From contig JAHEKO010000249.1 of NCBI GenBank assembly GCA_024638355.1, positions 1-6,029 on the forward strand: a DNA stretch of 6,029 nucleotides, given 5' to 3'. Made by a program: the position numbers and the translations under genes. Shown in pieces: positions 1 through 6,029 of the stretch (position 1 is its first letter; each line of letters begins with the position of its first letter). The notes beneath the pieces are model-generated. The model was not told the origin of the DNA and made no database searches. It saw only the letters and a program-made list of their open reading frames with translations. The stretch is from Acidobacteriota bacterium (GTDB lineage: Bacteria > Acidobacteriota > Thermoanaerobaculia > Multivoradales > JAHEKO01).

Positions 1-1
1 G

Positions 2-262
2 GAACCGCCCGACAAACACGGCGTCTCCCCCGAGCGCTGGCATCGCGACGGCGAGTTCCGCCGCCGCCTGCGCCAGGCGCTCGCGCAACTGACCGATCGA
101 AACGCTCAGGTCTTCTGCCTTCGGTACTTCGAAGAGCTCACCAACAAGGAGATCGCCGAGGCCCTCGACCTGAGCCAGACCCGGGTGGCGGTGATTCTGC
201 ACCGCGCCCGCAAGCGCCTCCAGCCCGAGCTGCTGGATTTCGTGAAAGGTGATGCGTCATGA
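2..262 (+). CDS. ECF-family RNA polymerase sigma factor, C-terminal part (5' end outside window)
   Basis: This is the last 86 residues of a sigma-70-family, extracytoplasmic-function sigma factor, which directs RNA polymerase to a small set of promoters. The visible part is region 4, which binds the -35 element. Fragment residues ~20-40 (RRLRQALAQL, then VFCLRYFEELT) form the first helices. Residues ~48-72 (NKEIAEALDLSQTRVAVILHRAR) form the helix-turn-helix, with the EIA and HRAR signatures usual in ECF region 4. Region 2, which reads the -10 element, lies upstream of the window, so no start or ECF subgroup can be assigned. The reading frame is open from base 2 and stops with TGA at 260-262. 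The stop overlaps the start of the next gene (ATGA), as expected of a sigma factor and its cognate anti-sigma. The family assignment is firm; its targets are inferred only from the neighbourhood. Confidence 0.9.
   Translation, partial: EPPDKHGVSPERWHRDGEFRRRLRQALAQLTDRNAQVFCLRYFEELTNKEIAEALDLSQTRVAVILHRARKRLQPELLDFVKGDAS
245..251 (+). promoter_or_regulatory. Ribosome binding site for the anti-sigma gene
   Basis: AAAGGTG lies inside the sigma factor coding end, seven bases before the ATG at 259. It supports that ATG as the start and fits translational coupling of sigma and anti-sigma through the ATGA overlap. Another ATG at 252 is out of frame. Confidence 0.5.
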
Positions 263-2910
263 CGCACAAGCGTGAAGTGGAAGAGAGAACCGAGAAGGCC
301 ATCGAGCAGATCCGCGAGTCGCGGCTCTCCGATGCCGAGTCGTCGGAGATCGCCGACCGGGTCTGGGAGCGCCTCGAGAGCCGCCGGAGCGAGACCGCCG
401 AGGCGGCCGAGATCGGCACCATTCGGGGATGCGACGACTACCAGTCCCTGATCCCGGCGTTTCTCGCCGGCGGTCTGGCGCCCTCGCGCGCCCTCCTGCT
501 CGAGGAGCACACCCGCCACTGTGTCCCCTGCCGGCGCGCTCTCAAGGAGGCGCGCGAGGGGCACGGCAGCGAGAGCCGGTCCGCCGGCGAGCGGACGACC
601 GCCGGTCGCTTCGCGCTCGGCCGCTGGGCCGCGGCGGCGGCGCTCGCGGTGGCCGCCCTGGGCACCGGGTACTTCGTCTGGAGCGCCGGACCGACGCTGC
701 CCTACGGTGCGATCGTCGAAGCCGACGGCGCGGGCGTCTACCGCACGAGCACCTTCGAGCGGCTCGAGCCGGGTACCGAGATCGAGGTCGGAGACGAGGT
801 GCGCACCGCCCCGGGCGAGAGCTCGCGGCTGCGCCTCGCCGATGGCTCGATGGTGGAGGTGAAGGGGCGCTCCGAGCTGACCATCGAATCGGATCGCAAG
901 GGAACGACGGTGCGCGTCGACAGCGGCAGCGTGATCGTCCAGGCCGCGCCGCAGGACCCACGGCGGCTCTTCGTCTCGACCGACGACTGCCTGGTTTCGG
1001 TGCAGGGAACCATCTTCGCGGTCAGCCACGGCACCCGCGGCTCGCGCGTGGCGGTGGTCGAGGGCGAGGTCCAGGTCGACTACGCCGGAGCGGAGCGGAC
1101 GCTGCTCGCCGGCCAGCGCACGGCCACCTACGCGACCTACGCCCACCTCGGCGGCGACATGCACGAGGAGCTGGCCTGGAGCCAGGACGTGGATCGCTAT
1201 CTGGAGCTGCTGCGCGAGGTCACCAGCCTGCGCGAGGCGCTCGAGCGCGAGCTGCCGCGGCCGGGGCTGCGCTACTCGAGCCGCCTGCTCGATCTGGCGC
1301 CCGATGACCTCGTCTTCTACGCCGCGTTCCCGAACCTGGTCGAGACCCTGGTCGAAGCCGACCGCATCGTGCAGGACAAGATCGGCGAGAGCCAGGTGCT
1401 CGCCGAGTGGTGGAGCTCGAACCGGGCGCACGGCGTCGGCTCGCACGTGGAGCTCATGTCGAGCCTCGCGGACGCCGGCGACTACCTCGGCGAGGAGATC
1501 GTCGTCACCGGCAGCCTCGACGAGAAGGGCGAGATCGAGGGCCCGATCATCCTCGCCGAGCTGACCGATCCCGCCGCGCTGCGCGACTGGCTCGAGCGGA
1601 CGGTGAACGAGGAGGACAGCGAGATGCCCTCGGTGGTCTTCATCGAAGGCGTCGAGAGCCCGCTCGAGGTGCAGGGCGACGGGCTCTACGTCTGGCTCGG
1701 CGCCGACACCCTGGTCGCCGCGCCGCGCGCCGACCTGGTGCGCTCGACCGCCGGCCGCGCGGGCCTCGCGACGGCCGCGGGCTCCGCCGGCCTCAAGGCC
1801 CGGATCGCCGAGGTCTACGGCGCCGGCGCCGAGACCCTGGTGGCGGTGGACGCTCGCGAGATCGCCATCTCCATGGGCGAGCTCGACGACCCGGAGTCCG
1901 TCTCCCAGGCCGAGCGGCTCGGCATTCTCGACGCCAGCCACCTGATCTTCCAGCAGAAGCGCTTCGAGGACCGCACCGACAACAGCGCGGTGCTCGCCTT
2001 CGACGGCCCGCGCAGCGGCATGGCGGGATGGCTCGCCGAGCCGGCGCCGATGGGCTCGCTGCGCTACGTCTCGCCCGACGCGAAGCTGGTAGCCGCGGCG
2101 GTGCTCACCGATCCGACGGTGATCGCCGAGCAGATCCTGGCGCTGTCGCGCGGGGCCGACGGCTCGTCGGATCTGGCGGAGCTCGAGGCGCAGCTCGGCA
2201 TCAGCCTCAAGGACGACTTCGCCGCGGCTCTCGGCGGCGAGTTCGCGCTCGCCCTCGACGGCCCGGTGGTTCCCGAGCCCGCCTGGAAGATGGTGGTCGA
2301 GGTCTACGACCCCGACAAGCTGGTCTACGCCATCCGCCAGATGCTGGCCGCGGCCAACGACGAGCGCGCCGAGAACGGCCTCGCGCCGATCGAGCTGACC
2401 GAGGCGAGCGCCGGCGGCCGGACCTACTACAGCATCAGCGGCGACCGGCCGGGCGAGTTCACCTTCGACGAGGGCTACCTCGTGGCCTCGGCCAACCGCG
2501 GCCTGATCGACCGGGCCATCCGCTACCGGCAGTCGGGCTACTCGCTCGAGAGCTCGGCGCGCTTCGTCCAGCTGATGCCGGGCGACGGTAGGGTGAACTT
2601 CTCCGCGTTTCTCTACCAGGATGCGATGGGCCTGATCGGTCCGCTCGCCGAGCGCATCGCCGCCGGCAATCTGACCGAGGAGCAGCAGGCGGCGATCGAC
2701 GCGCTGCGCAGCGAAGCCGGTCCGACGCTGGCCTACGCCTACGCCGAGGAGAGCCGCATCGTCTTCGCGGCGGCCGGCACCATGGACCTGCTGACCTCCG
2801 GGCTGCCGGGCATGATCGGCCTCGGCGGGCTCTGCCTGCCCGAGATGCCGGGGCACGGTCACGACCCGTCCGAGCCGGCCGACGAAACATCGGCCGCGGT
2901 CGAAGCGTAG
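259..2910 (+). CDS. Membrane anti-sigma factor with zinc-finger, FecR domain and large duplicated extracytoplasmic region
   Basis: This 883-residue protein is probably the partner that sequesters the upstream ECF sigma factor. Residues 1-57 are charged and helical. A putative zinc-binding anti-sigma motif follows: C58, then H84-x3-C88-x2-C91 (HTRHCVPC), as in zf-HC2/ZAS proteins. One membrane segment spans ~124-141 with R117 and R122 before it, giving N-in/C-out topology. A FecR domain covers ~174-290 ([42 protein letters not shown]). Residues ~311-332 have a leucine-spaced coiled-coil pattern. Residues ~347-856 resemble, by recollection only, DUF3352-type proteins, and appear to be two ~250-residue repeats. 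The tail (861-883) is acidic and probably disordered. Ordinary FecR regulators are about 300-350 residues, so this one carries over 500 extra. The start overlaps the sigma stop (ATGA). Anti-sigma and FecR calls are strong; the function of the large outer part is unknown. Confidence 0.85.
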   Translation: MTHKREVEERTEKAIEQIRESRLSDAESSEIADRVWERLESRRSETAEAAEIGTIRGCDDYQSLIPAFLAGGLAPSRALLLEEHTRHCVPCRRALKEAREGHGSESRSAGERTTAGRFALGRWAAAAALAVAALGTGYFVWSAGPTLPYGAIVEADGAGVYRTSTFERLEPGTEIEVGDEVRTAPGESSRLRLADGSMVEVKGRSELTIESDRKGTTVRVDSGSVIVQAAPQDPRRLFVSTDDCLVSVQGTIFAVSHGTRGSRVAVVEGEVQVDYAGAERTLLAGQRTATYATYAHLGGDMHEELAWSQDVDRYLELLREVTSLREALERELPRPGLRYSSRLLDLAPDDLVFYAAFPNLVETLVEADRIVQDKIGESQVLAEWWSSNRAHGVGSHVELMSSLADAGDYLGEEIVVTGSLDEKGEIEGPIILAELTDPAALRDWLERTVNEEDSEMPSVVFIEGVESPLEVQGDGLYVWLGADTLVAAPRADLVRSTAGRAGLATAAGSAGLKARIAEVYGAGAETLVAVDAREIAISMGELDDPESVSQAERLGILDASHLIFQQKRFEDRTDNSAVLAFDGPRSGMAGWLAEPAPMGSLRYVSPDAKLVAAAVLTDPTVIAEQILALSRGADGSSDLAELEAQLGISLKDDFAAALGGEFALALDGPVVPEPAWKMVVEVYDPDKLVYAIRQMLAAANDERAENGLAPIELTEASAGGRTYYSISGDRPGEFTFDEGYLVASANRGLIDRAIRYRQSGYSLESSARFVQLMPGDGRVNFSAFLYQDAMGLIGPLAERIAAGNLTEEQQAAIDALRSEAGPTLAYAYAEESRIVFAAAGTMDLLTSGLPGMIGLGGLCLPEMPGHGHDPSEPADETSAAVEA
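1297..2046 (+). repeat. Protein-level repeat unit A in the extracytoplasmic region (residues ~347-596)
   Basis: This is the first of two diverged units, recognised by eye at the protein level and not as a DNA repeat. It begins [13 protein letters not shown], then shows GEEIVV at 411-416, [15 protein letters not shown] at 431-445, a conserved N450, a [15 protein letters not shown] stretch at 474-488, [15 protein letters not shown] at 526-540, and ends with a [21 protein letters not shown] segment at 548-564. The same order recurs in unit B, at roughly the same spacing. Boundaries are approximate. Confidence 0.5.
2068..2826 (+). repeat. Protein-level repeat unit B in the extracytoplasmic region (residues ~604-856)
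   Basis: This is the second unit. It begins [16 protein letters not shown], then shows GGEFALAL at 659-666, [19 protein letters not shown] at 678-696 (matching the DPAAL segment of unit A), N700, [18 protein letters not shown] at 736-753, [15 protein letters not shown] at 777-791, and [17 protein letters not shown] at 805-821. The matches are to pattern and order rather than high identity, so this would be an old duplication within the gene. Confidence 0.5.
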
Positions 2911-2920
2911 ACTCCTCGGA
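2908..2920 (+). promoter_or_regulatory. Possible -10 element (TAGACT) placed for a leaderless transcript of ABC ATPase 1
   Basis: TAGACT at 2908-2913 fits the TANNNT pattern of bacterial -10 elements. It lies seven bases before the ATG at 2921, the spacing expected when transcription begins at the start codon. It shares its first three bases with the stop codon of the preceding gene. No TTGACA-like -35 is visible at the usual distance, and no good Shine-Dalgarno precedes this ATG (only GGA directly against it). The site may be chance, since any TAG stop followed by three suitable bases gives this pattern. Confidence 0.2.
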
Positions 2921-3838
2921 ATGCCTCCGGTCATCCAGCTCGACGGCCTCTCGGTGCGCTTCGGCAAGCTCGAAGCGCTCTCCGGGCTCACCGGTGAGTT
3001 CTCCGCCGGCTCGCTCGGGCTGCTCGGCCCCAACGGCGCCGGCAAGACGACGCTGCTGCACACCCTGCTTGGCTTTCACCCGCCGAGCGCCGGCCGCGGC
3101 CGCGTGTTCGGCCACGACGTGGTCACCGACTCGCGAGGCACGCGCTCGTTGATCGGCTACATGCCGGAGCGCGACAGCTTCATCGAGGGCATGAGCGCCG
3201 TGCGCTTCGTGAAGATGCTGGCCGAGCTTTCCGGGCTGCCCAGCAAGACCGCTCTCGAGCGGGCCCACGAGGCGCTCTACGCCGTCGGTCTGGGCGAGGC
3301 GCGCTATCGCGGCCTCGAGACCTATTCGCTCGGCATGAAACAGCGGGCGAAGCTGGCCCAGGCGATGGTTCACGGTCCGAAGCTCCTCTTTCTGGACGAG
3401 CCGACCAACGGTCTCGATCCGCCGGCTCGCGAGCGAATGGTGCGCCTGATCCGCGACATCCGGGATTCCGGCCACGTCAAGATCGTCCTCTCCTCGCATC
3501 TCCTGCGCGACGTCGAGGAGTGCTGCGACGAGGTGCTGATTCTCAAGGGCGGCCGGATCGCCTATCACTGCAACCTGGAGCAGGAGCGTCTCGCCAACCG
3601 CAAGTTCCTCCAGCTCCAGATCCGGGGTGACGTGGAGAGCTACGTGGCGCGCGTCGCCGAGCTCGGCTGCGAGGTAGCGGTCGACGGCAAGCAGCGGATC
3701 CGGCTGGTGCTGCCGCCGACGCTCGAGATCCGCGCGCTGTACGAGGCCGCGGCCGACGACGGCGTGCAGATCCGCCACCTGGACTTCAAGCGCGATTCGC
3801 TCCAGGACATCTTCCTCAAAGCGATGGAGCAGGGCTGA
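2921..3838 (+). CDS. ABC transporter ATP-binding protein (DrrA/NatA-type), ATPase 1
   Basis: This 305-residue cytoplasmic ATPase would power an ABC-2 type exporter. The nucleotide-binding motifs are in order: Walker [10 protein letters not shown] at 36-44, Q-loop region IGYMPERD at 78-85, signature YSLGMKQR at 135-142, Walker B LLFLDEP at 155-161 with catalytic E160, D-loop GLD at 164-166, and H-loop H193 (SSH). The Q-loop position holds E83 in place of the usual glutamine, a variant I recall from other GYLPE-type members. Residues ~220-305 form a C-terminal accessory domain like that of DrrA-type ATPases, ending in the usual [11 protein letters not shown] helix. The protein has the normal family length and looks intact. 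It starts 10 bases after the anti-sigma gene without a clear ribosome site, and its stop overlaps the permease start. The partner permease is almost certainly the next gene; the substrate is unknown. Confidence 0.93.
   Translation: MPPVIQLDGLSVRFGKLEALSGLTGEFSAGSLGLLGPNGAGKTTLLHTLLGFHPPSAGRGRVFGHDVVTDSRGTRSLIGYMPERDSFIEGMSAVRFVKMLAELSGLPSKTALERAHEALYAVGLGEARYRGLETYSLGMKQRAKLAQAMVHGPKLLFLDEPTNGLDPPARERMVRLIRDIRDSGHVKIVLSSHLLRDVEECCDEVLILKGGRIAYHCNLEQERLANRKFLQLQIRGDVESYVARVAELGCEVAVDGKQRIRLVLPPTLEIRALYEAAADDGVQIRHLDFKRDSLQDIFLKAMEQG
3826..3829 (+). promoter_or_regulatory. Ribosome binding site for permease 1
   Basis: GGAG lies within the end of the ATPase 1 gene, eight bases before the ATG at 3838. 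Together with the TGATG stop/start overlap (3836-3840) it supports this start and coupled translation of ATPase and permease. Confidence 0.5.
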
Positions 3839-4725
3839 TGGCGGTCTACCAGCGGAGCTTTCGACCCTACGACGGCGTGCTGTCGGCTGCGAGTACCCGG
3901 TTCCTGGTGCCGGCGCGCTACGCGCTGCAGGACCTCTTCAGGTCGAAGCTCTTCACCATCTTCACCACTCTCTGCTTCGTCTTCCCCCTGCTCTGCGTGT
4001 TCGCCATCTACCTGCGGCACAACGCCGACCTCCTGGCCAACCTGGCCACGGCCGGCATCGAGTTCGAGGAGTGGATGCCGATCGACGAGACCTTCTTCGG
4101 CGTCTTCATGCGCGTACAGGGGATGCTCGCGTTCTTCCTGGTGCTCTTCTCCGGGCCGCGACTGGTCTCCCGCGACCTCGCCAACAACGGCCTGGCGCTC
4201 TACCTCTGCCGGCCGTTCAGCAAGGCCCAGTACGTGCTCGGCAAGATGACGGTGCTGCTGCTGCTGATGTCCGCCGTCACCTGGATTCCGGGCCTCCTGC
4301 TGTGGGGCCTGCAGGCCGCGCTCGAAGGCGCGAGCTGGGGTGTGGCGAACCTGAGGTCGGCCGCCGCCCTCGTCATCGGCTCGTGGGTCTGGATGATCGT
4401 GCTCGGCCTGCTGGCGCTGGCGATCTCGGCTTGGGTGCGGTGGCGGCCGGTGGCCGGCTTCTGCCTGCTGCTGGTCTTCTTCGGCGGCATCTTCTTCGCC
4501 CGGGCGATCGAGCTCCTCTTCAACACCGAGTGGGGCTACCTCTTCGACCTCCACCACACGATCCGCCGGATCTGGACCGACCTCTTCGCGACCCCGGCTC
4601 CGTTCTTCTTCGGCCGGCCGCTCGATCTGCCGATCTGGTCCTCGTGGGCCGCCCTGGCGATCCTGCTCGGCCTGTCGCTCCTGCTGCTGTCGCGGAGGAT
4701 TCGCGCTTACCAGGTGGTCAAGTGA
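3838..4725 (+). CDS. ABC-2 type transporter permease, six membrane helices
   Basis: This 295-residue integral membrane protein probably forms the transport path energised by ATPase 1, ATPase 2 or both. Hydrophobic segments fall at about residues 38-58, 90-108, 135-158, 174-200, 205-225 and 267-285, giving six helices as usual in ABC-2 permeases. After the second helix comes SRDLANNGLALYLCRPFSKAQYVLGK-like sequence (residues 111-136), which matches the family pattern of an acidic/charged turn, then L-x-RP-x-S-x-x-x-Y-x-x-GK. The N-terminus (residues 1-25) carries YQRSFRPYDG, a short cytoplasmic lead common in permeases of this kind. The C-terminus is basic (SRRIRAYQVVK) and cytoplasmic. It overlaps ATPase 1 by one base and ATPase 2 by four bases. 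No truncation is seen. Family assignment is firm; the transported substrate cannot be told. Confidence 0.88.
   Translation: MAVYQRSFRPYDGVLSAASTRFLVPARYALQDLFRSKLFTIFTTLCFVFPLLCVFAIYLRHNADLLANLATAGIEFEEWMPIDETFFGVFMRVQGMLAFFLVLFSGPRLVSRDLANNGLALYLCRPFSKAQYVLGKMTVLLLLMSAVTWIPGLLLWGLQAALEGASWGVANLRSAAALVIGSWVWMIVLGLLALAISAWVRWRPVAGFCLLLVFFGGIFFARAIELLFNTEWGYLFDLHHTIRRIWTDLFATPAPFFFGRPLDLPIWSSWAALAILLGLSLLLLSRRIRAYQVVK
4712..4717 (+). promoter_or_regulatory. Ribosome binding site that decides the GTG start of ATPase 2
   Basis: AGGTGG sits four bases before GTG 4722-4724, inside the last codons of permease 1. The spacing is a little short. It favours the GTG at 4722, which overlaps the permease stop as GTGA, over any start further upstream in the same open frame. 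Confidence 0.45.
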
Positions 4726-5666
4726 CCGACTCCGGCTCCATTCGCTTCGACAACGTGTCGAAGTTCTACGGCGAGGTCCTCGGCGTCAACCGGGTCAGCC
4801 TCACCATCGGGCCGGGGATCACCGGTCTGGTCGGCCCGAACGGCTCGGGCAAGTCGACCCTCATGAACCTCCTCACCGGCCTCCTGCAGCCGACCGAGGG
4901 CACGGTGACCGTGCTCGGCCTGCCCACCGACAGGCCGGAGCTGCTCTTCCGCGACGTCGGCTACTGCAGCCAGTACGACGCGTTTCCCCCCGGCCTCTCC
5001 TGCTACCAGTTCATCTATTCCTACCTGCGCGTTCACGGCTACGGCCACGGCGACGCGGAGCGGATGACCTGGTCGGCGATCGATCGTGTCGGGCTCGCCG
5101 ATGCCGGCAAGCGGCGTCTCGCCGGCTACAGCAAGGGAATGCGGCAGCGGGCGCGCGTTGCCCAGGCCATCGCCCACGATCCGCGAGTGCTGGTGCTCGA
5201 CGAGCCGCTCAACGGGCTCGATCCGATGGCCCGCGCCGAGGTCACCGACATCTTCCAGGAGATGGCGGCCGCGGGCCGGTACCTGCTGATCTCCAGCCAC
5301 ATCCTGCACGAGGTCGACGTTCTGGCCGATCGCGTGGCGCTGCTCGACAGCGGCTACGTGGTGGCCGAAGGCGAGGTCGACGAGGTGCGGGTGGAGATGG
5401 AGGAGCGACCGATCCAGGTGCTGGTCCGCTGCGATCGGGCGCACGAGGTCGCCTCGGCGCTCATCCTCCAGAATCACCTGGTCGAGGTGATGCTGAACGA
5501 CGATGGCGGCGGCTTTCTGGCCCGCACCCGCAACTCGAGCCACTTCTACGACCAGCTCCAGGACATCGTTCTGCGCGAGCAGGTGAAGGTGCGCAAGGTG
5601 AAGGTCGCCGACTCGGACGTGCGCGCGGTCTACCAGTATCTGATCGAAGACGAGAGGAAATCGTGA
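4722..5666 (+). CDS. ABC transporter ATP-binding protein (DrrA/NatA/CcmA-type), ATPase 2
   Basis: This second exporter ATPase has 314 residues. Motifs in order are Walker A GPNGSGKST at 38-46, Q-loop YCSQYDAF with Q84, signature YSKGMRQR at 136-143, Walker B VLVLDEP at 156-162 with E161, D-loop GLD at 165-167, and H193 (SSH). All catalytic positions are canonical, unlike ATPase 1, which has Glu in the Q-loop. Residues ~222-314 form the accessory C-terminal domain, ending with SDVRAVYQYLIED. The frame is open upstream to 4071, but that part reads as an Arg/Pro-rich shadow of the permease. The GTG at 4722 gives a normal N-terminus (SIRFDNVSKFYGE) and a GTGA overlap with the permease stop, so I chose it. 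The stop at 5664-5666 overlaps the next permease start. It probably pairs with that permease. Confidence 0.92.
   Translation: MTDSGSIRFDNVSKFYGEVLGVNRVSLTIGPGITGLVGPNGSGKSTLMNLLTGLLQPTEGTVTVLGLPTDRPELLFRDVGYCSQYDAFPPGLSCYQFIYSYLRVHGYGHGDAERMTWSAIDRVGLADAGKRRLAGYSKGMRQRARVAQAIAHDPRVLVLDEPLNGLDPMARAEVTDIFQEMAAAGRYLLISSHILHEVDVLADRVALLDSGYVVAEGEVDEVRVEMEERPIQVLVRCDRAHEVASALILQNHLVEVMLNDDGGGFLARTRNSSHFYDQLQDIVLREQVKVRKVKVADSDVRAVYQYLIEDERKS
5653..5658 (+). promoter_or_regulatory. Ribosome binding site for permease 2, favouring ATG 5666 over GTG 5663
   Basis: AGAGGA is followed by tandem in-frame start codons GTG (5663) and ATG (5666). The gap is seven bases to the ATG but only four to the GTG, so the ATG is the better choice. 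The two differ by one residue. Confidence 0.5.
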
Positions 5667-6029
5667 TGGACTGGCGCCTCGCCGCCCGGCAGCTGACCGG
5701 CACCCTACGCCTCGATCTGCGGCGCTCGCTGCTCTCACCGCGCTCGCTGGCGGTCTACTTCCTGGCCTTCGCTCCGCTCGTGATGGTCGGCGTCTGGGCG
5801 CTGACGCCCTTTCCGCTCGACGAGTTCGACAACCCGCAGGAGGGCTCGGTCGTCTTCACCGTGCTGTTCGAGCTCTACGTGCGGGTCTCGATCTTCTTCA
5901 GCGGACTCTTCCTGTTCGTGAGCCTCTACCGCGCCGAGATCCTCGAGCGCAGCCTCCACTACTACTTCCTGACTCCCGTGCGGCGCGACCTGCTCGCCCT
6001 GGGCAAGTATCTGGCGGCGCTGATCGCCG
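5666..6029 (+). CDS. ABC-2 type transporter permease 2, N-terminal part (3' end outside window)
   Basis: The first 121 residues of a second exporter permease are visible before the window ends, with no stop codon. Residues 1-27 are a basic cytoplasmic lead (MDWRLAARQLTGTLRLDLRR). Helix 1 spans about 28-46, then an acidic loop with LDEFDNPQEG at 51-60, then helix 2 at about 66-88. The following EILERSLHYYFLTPVRRDLL stretch (91-110) and GKYLAALIA match the family pattern of Glu, a Leu-rich turn, P-V-x-R and GK before helix 3. It is related in plan to permease 1 but clearly not a close copy. It overlaps ATPase 2 by one base (TGATG), so the pair should be translated together. ABC-2 permease membership is likely; subfamily and full length cannot be judged from this part. 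Confidence 0.8.
   Translation, partial: MDWRLAARQLTGTLRLDLRRSLLSPRSLAVYFLAFAPLVMVGVWALTPFPLDEFDNPQEGSVVFTVLFELYVRVSIFFSGLFLFVSLYRAEILERSLHYYFLTPVRRDLLALGKYLAALIA

Noticed and set aside
429..2591. Plus-strand frames at 429-1307 and 1407-2591 inside the anti-sigma gene
   Set aside because: They are Arg/Gly/Ala-rich out-of-frame readings of the same DNA. No ribosome site or domain supports them.
2880..2920. Terminator between the anti-sigma gene and ATPase 1
   Set aside because: The GC-rich bases near 2891-2900 contain short palindromes, but there is no stable stem and no following T run.
2916..2930. Small hairpin (CGGA/TCCG stem) with the ATPase 1 start codon in its loop
   Set aside because: The stem is only four pairs plus one G-U, which is expected by chance in DNA this GC-rich.
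106..3063. A 985-codon minus-strand open frame covering the whole anti-sigma gene
   Set aside because: It is a by-product of strong G/C at third codon positions in the plus-strand gene. Its translation is rich in Arg, Ala, Gly, Asp and His runs with no recognisable domain, while the plus strand has clear motifs over the same stretch.
4253..4264. CTG triplet run in permease 1 (and a similar one near 4681)
   Set aside because: These encode leucines in membrane helices; the run is short and explained by codon preference.
4071..4721. N-terminal extension of ATPase 2 from an upstream ATG at 4071, as a fusion protein
   Set aside because: The extra ~217 residues are a low-complexity frame-shifted reading of permease 1. 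ATPase homologues begin close to SIRFDNVSKFYG, and GTG 4722 has a ribosome site and a stop/start overlap.
2459..5738. Further long minus-strand open frames (2459-3778, 3640-4557, 4707-5738)
   Set aside because: All lie antisense to well-supported ABC transporter genes, overlap each other, and have low-complexity translations with no family signature.

Overview
This 6,029-base window is very GC-rich (about two thirds G+C by eye) and densely coded. Every gene I can support lies on the plus strand. Strong G/C preference at third codon positions produces many long spurious ORFs, including antisense ones. The gene style (ECF sigma factor, a FecR-type anti-sigma protein with a very large C-terminal region, then DrrA/NatA-type ABC exporter genes) suggests a GC-rich free-living Gram-negative bacterium. 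Acidobacteriota (Thermoanaerobaculia-like) is my best guess, but it rests on impression and not on any marker gene. There are no RNA genes, CRISPR arrays, insertion sequences or other mobile-element signs.

Layout: (1) 2-262, the 3' end of an ECF sigma factor gene holding the region 4 helix-turn-helix. (2) 259-2910, an 883-residue membrane protein overlapping it by ATGA. It has an N-terminal zinc-finger anti-sigma motif, one membrane segment, a FecR domain, a short coiled coil, and a ~500-residue extracytoplasmic part that looks like two diverged copies of one ~250-residue unit. (3) 2921-3838, ABC ATPase 1. (4) 3838-4725, a six-helix ABC-2 permease. (5) 4722-5666, ABC ATPase 2 with a GTG start. 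(6) 5666-6029, a second ABC-2 type permease that runs off the window.

The genes overlap by 1 or 4 bases at every junction except the 10-base gap at 2911-2920, so they look like one co-transcribed and largely translation-coupled unit. The simplest model is that the membrane protein holds the sigma factor inactive at the membrane and releases it when its large outer domain senses something. The sigma factor would then drive the operon, including the two ATPase/permease pairs, which probably export or extract a substrate from the membrane. The substrate and signal cannot be read from the sequence. The most unusual item is the architecture of the anti-sigma protein and its internally duplicated outer region. 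No stretch above 300 bases lacks a gene.
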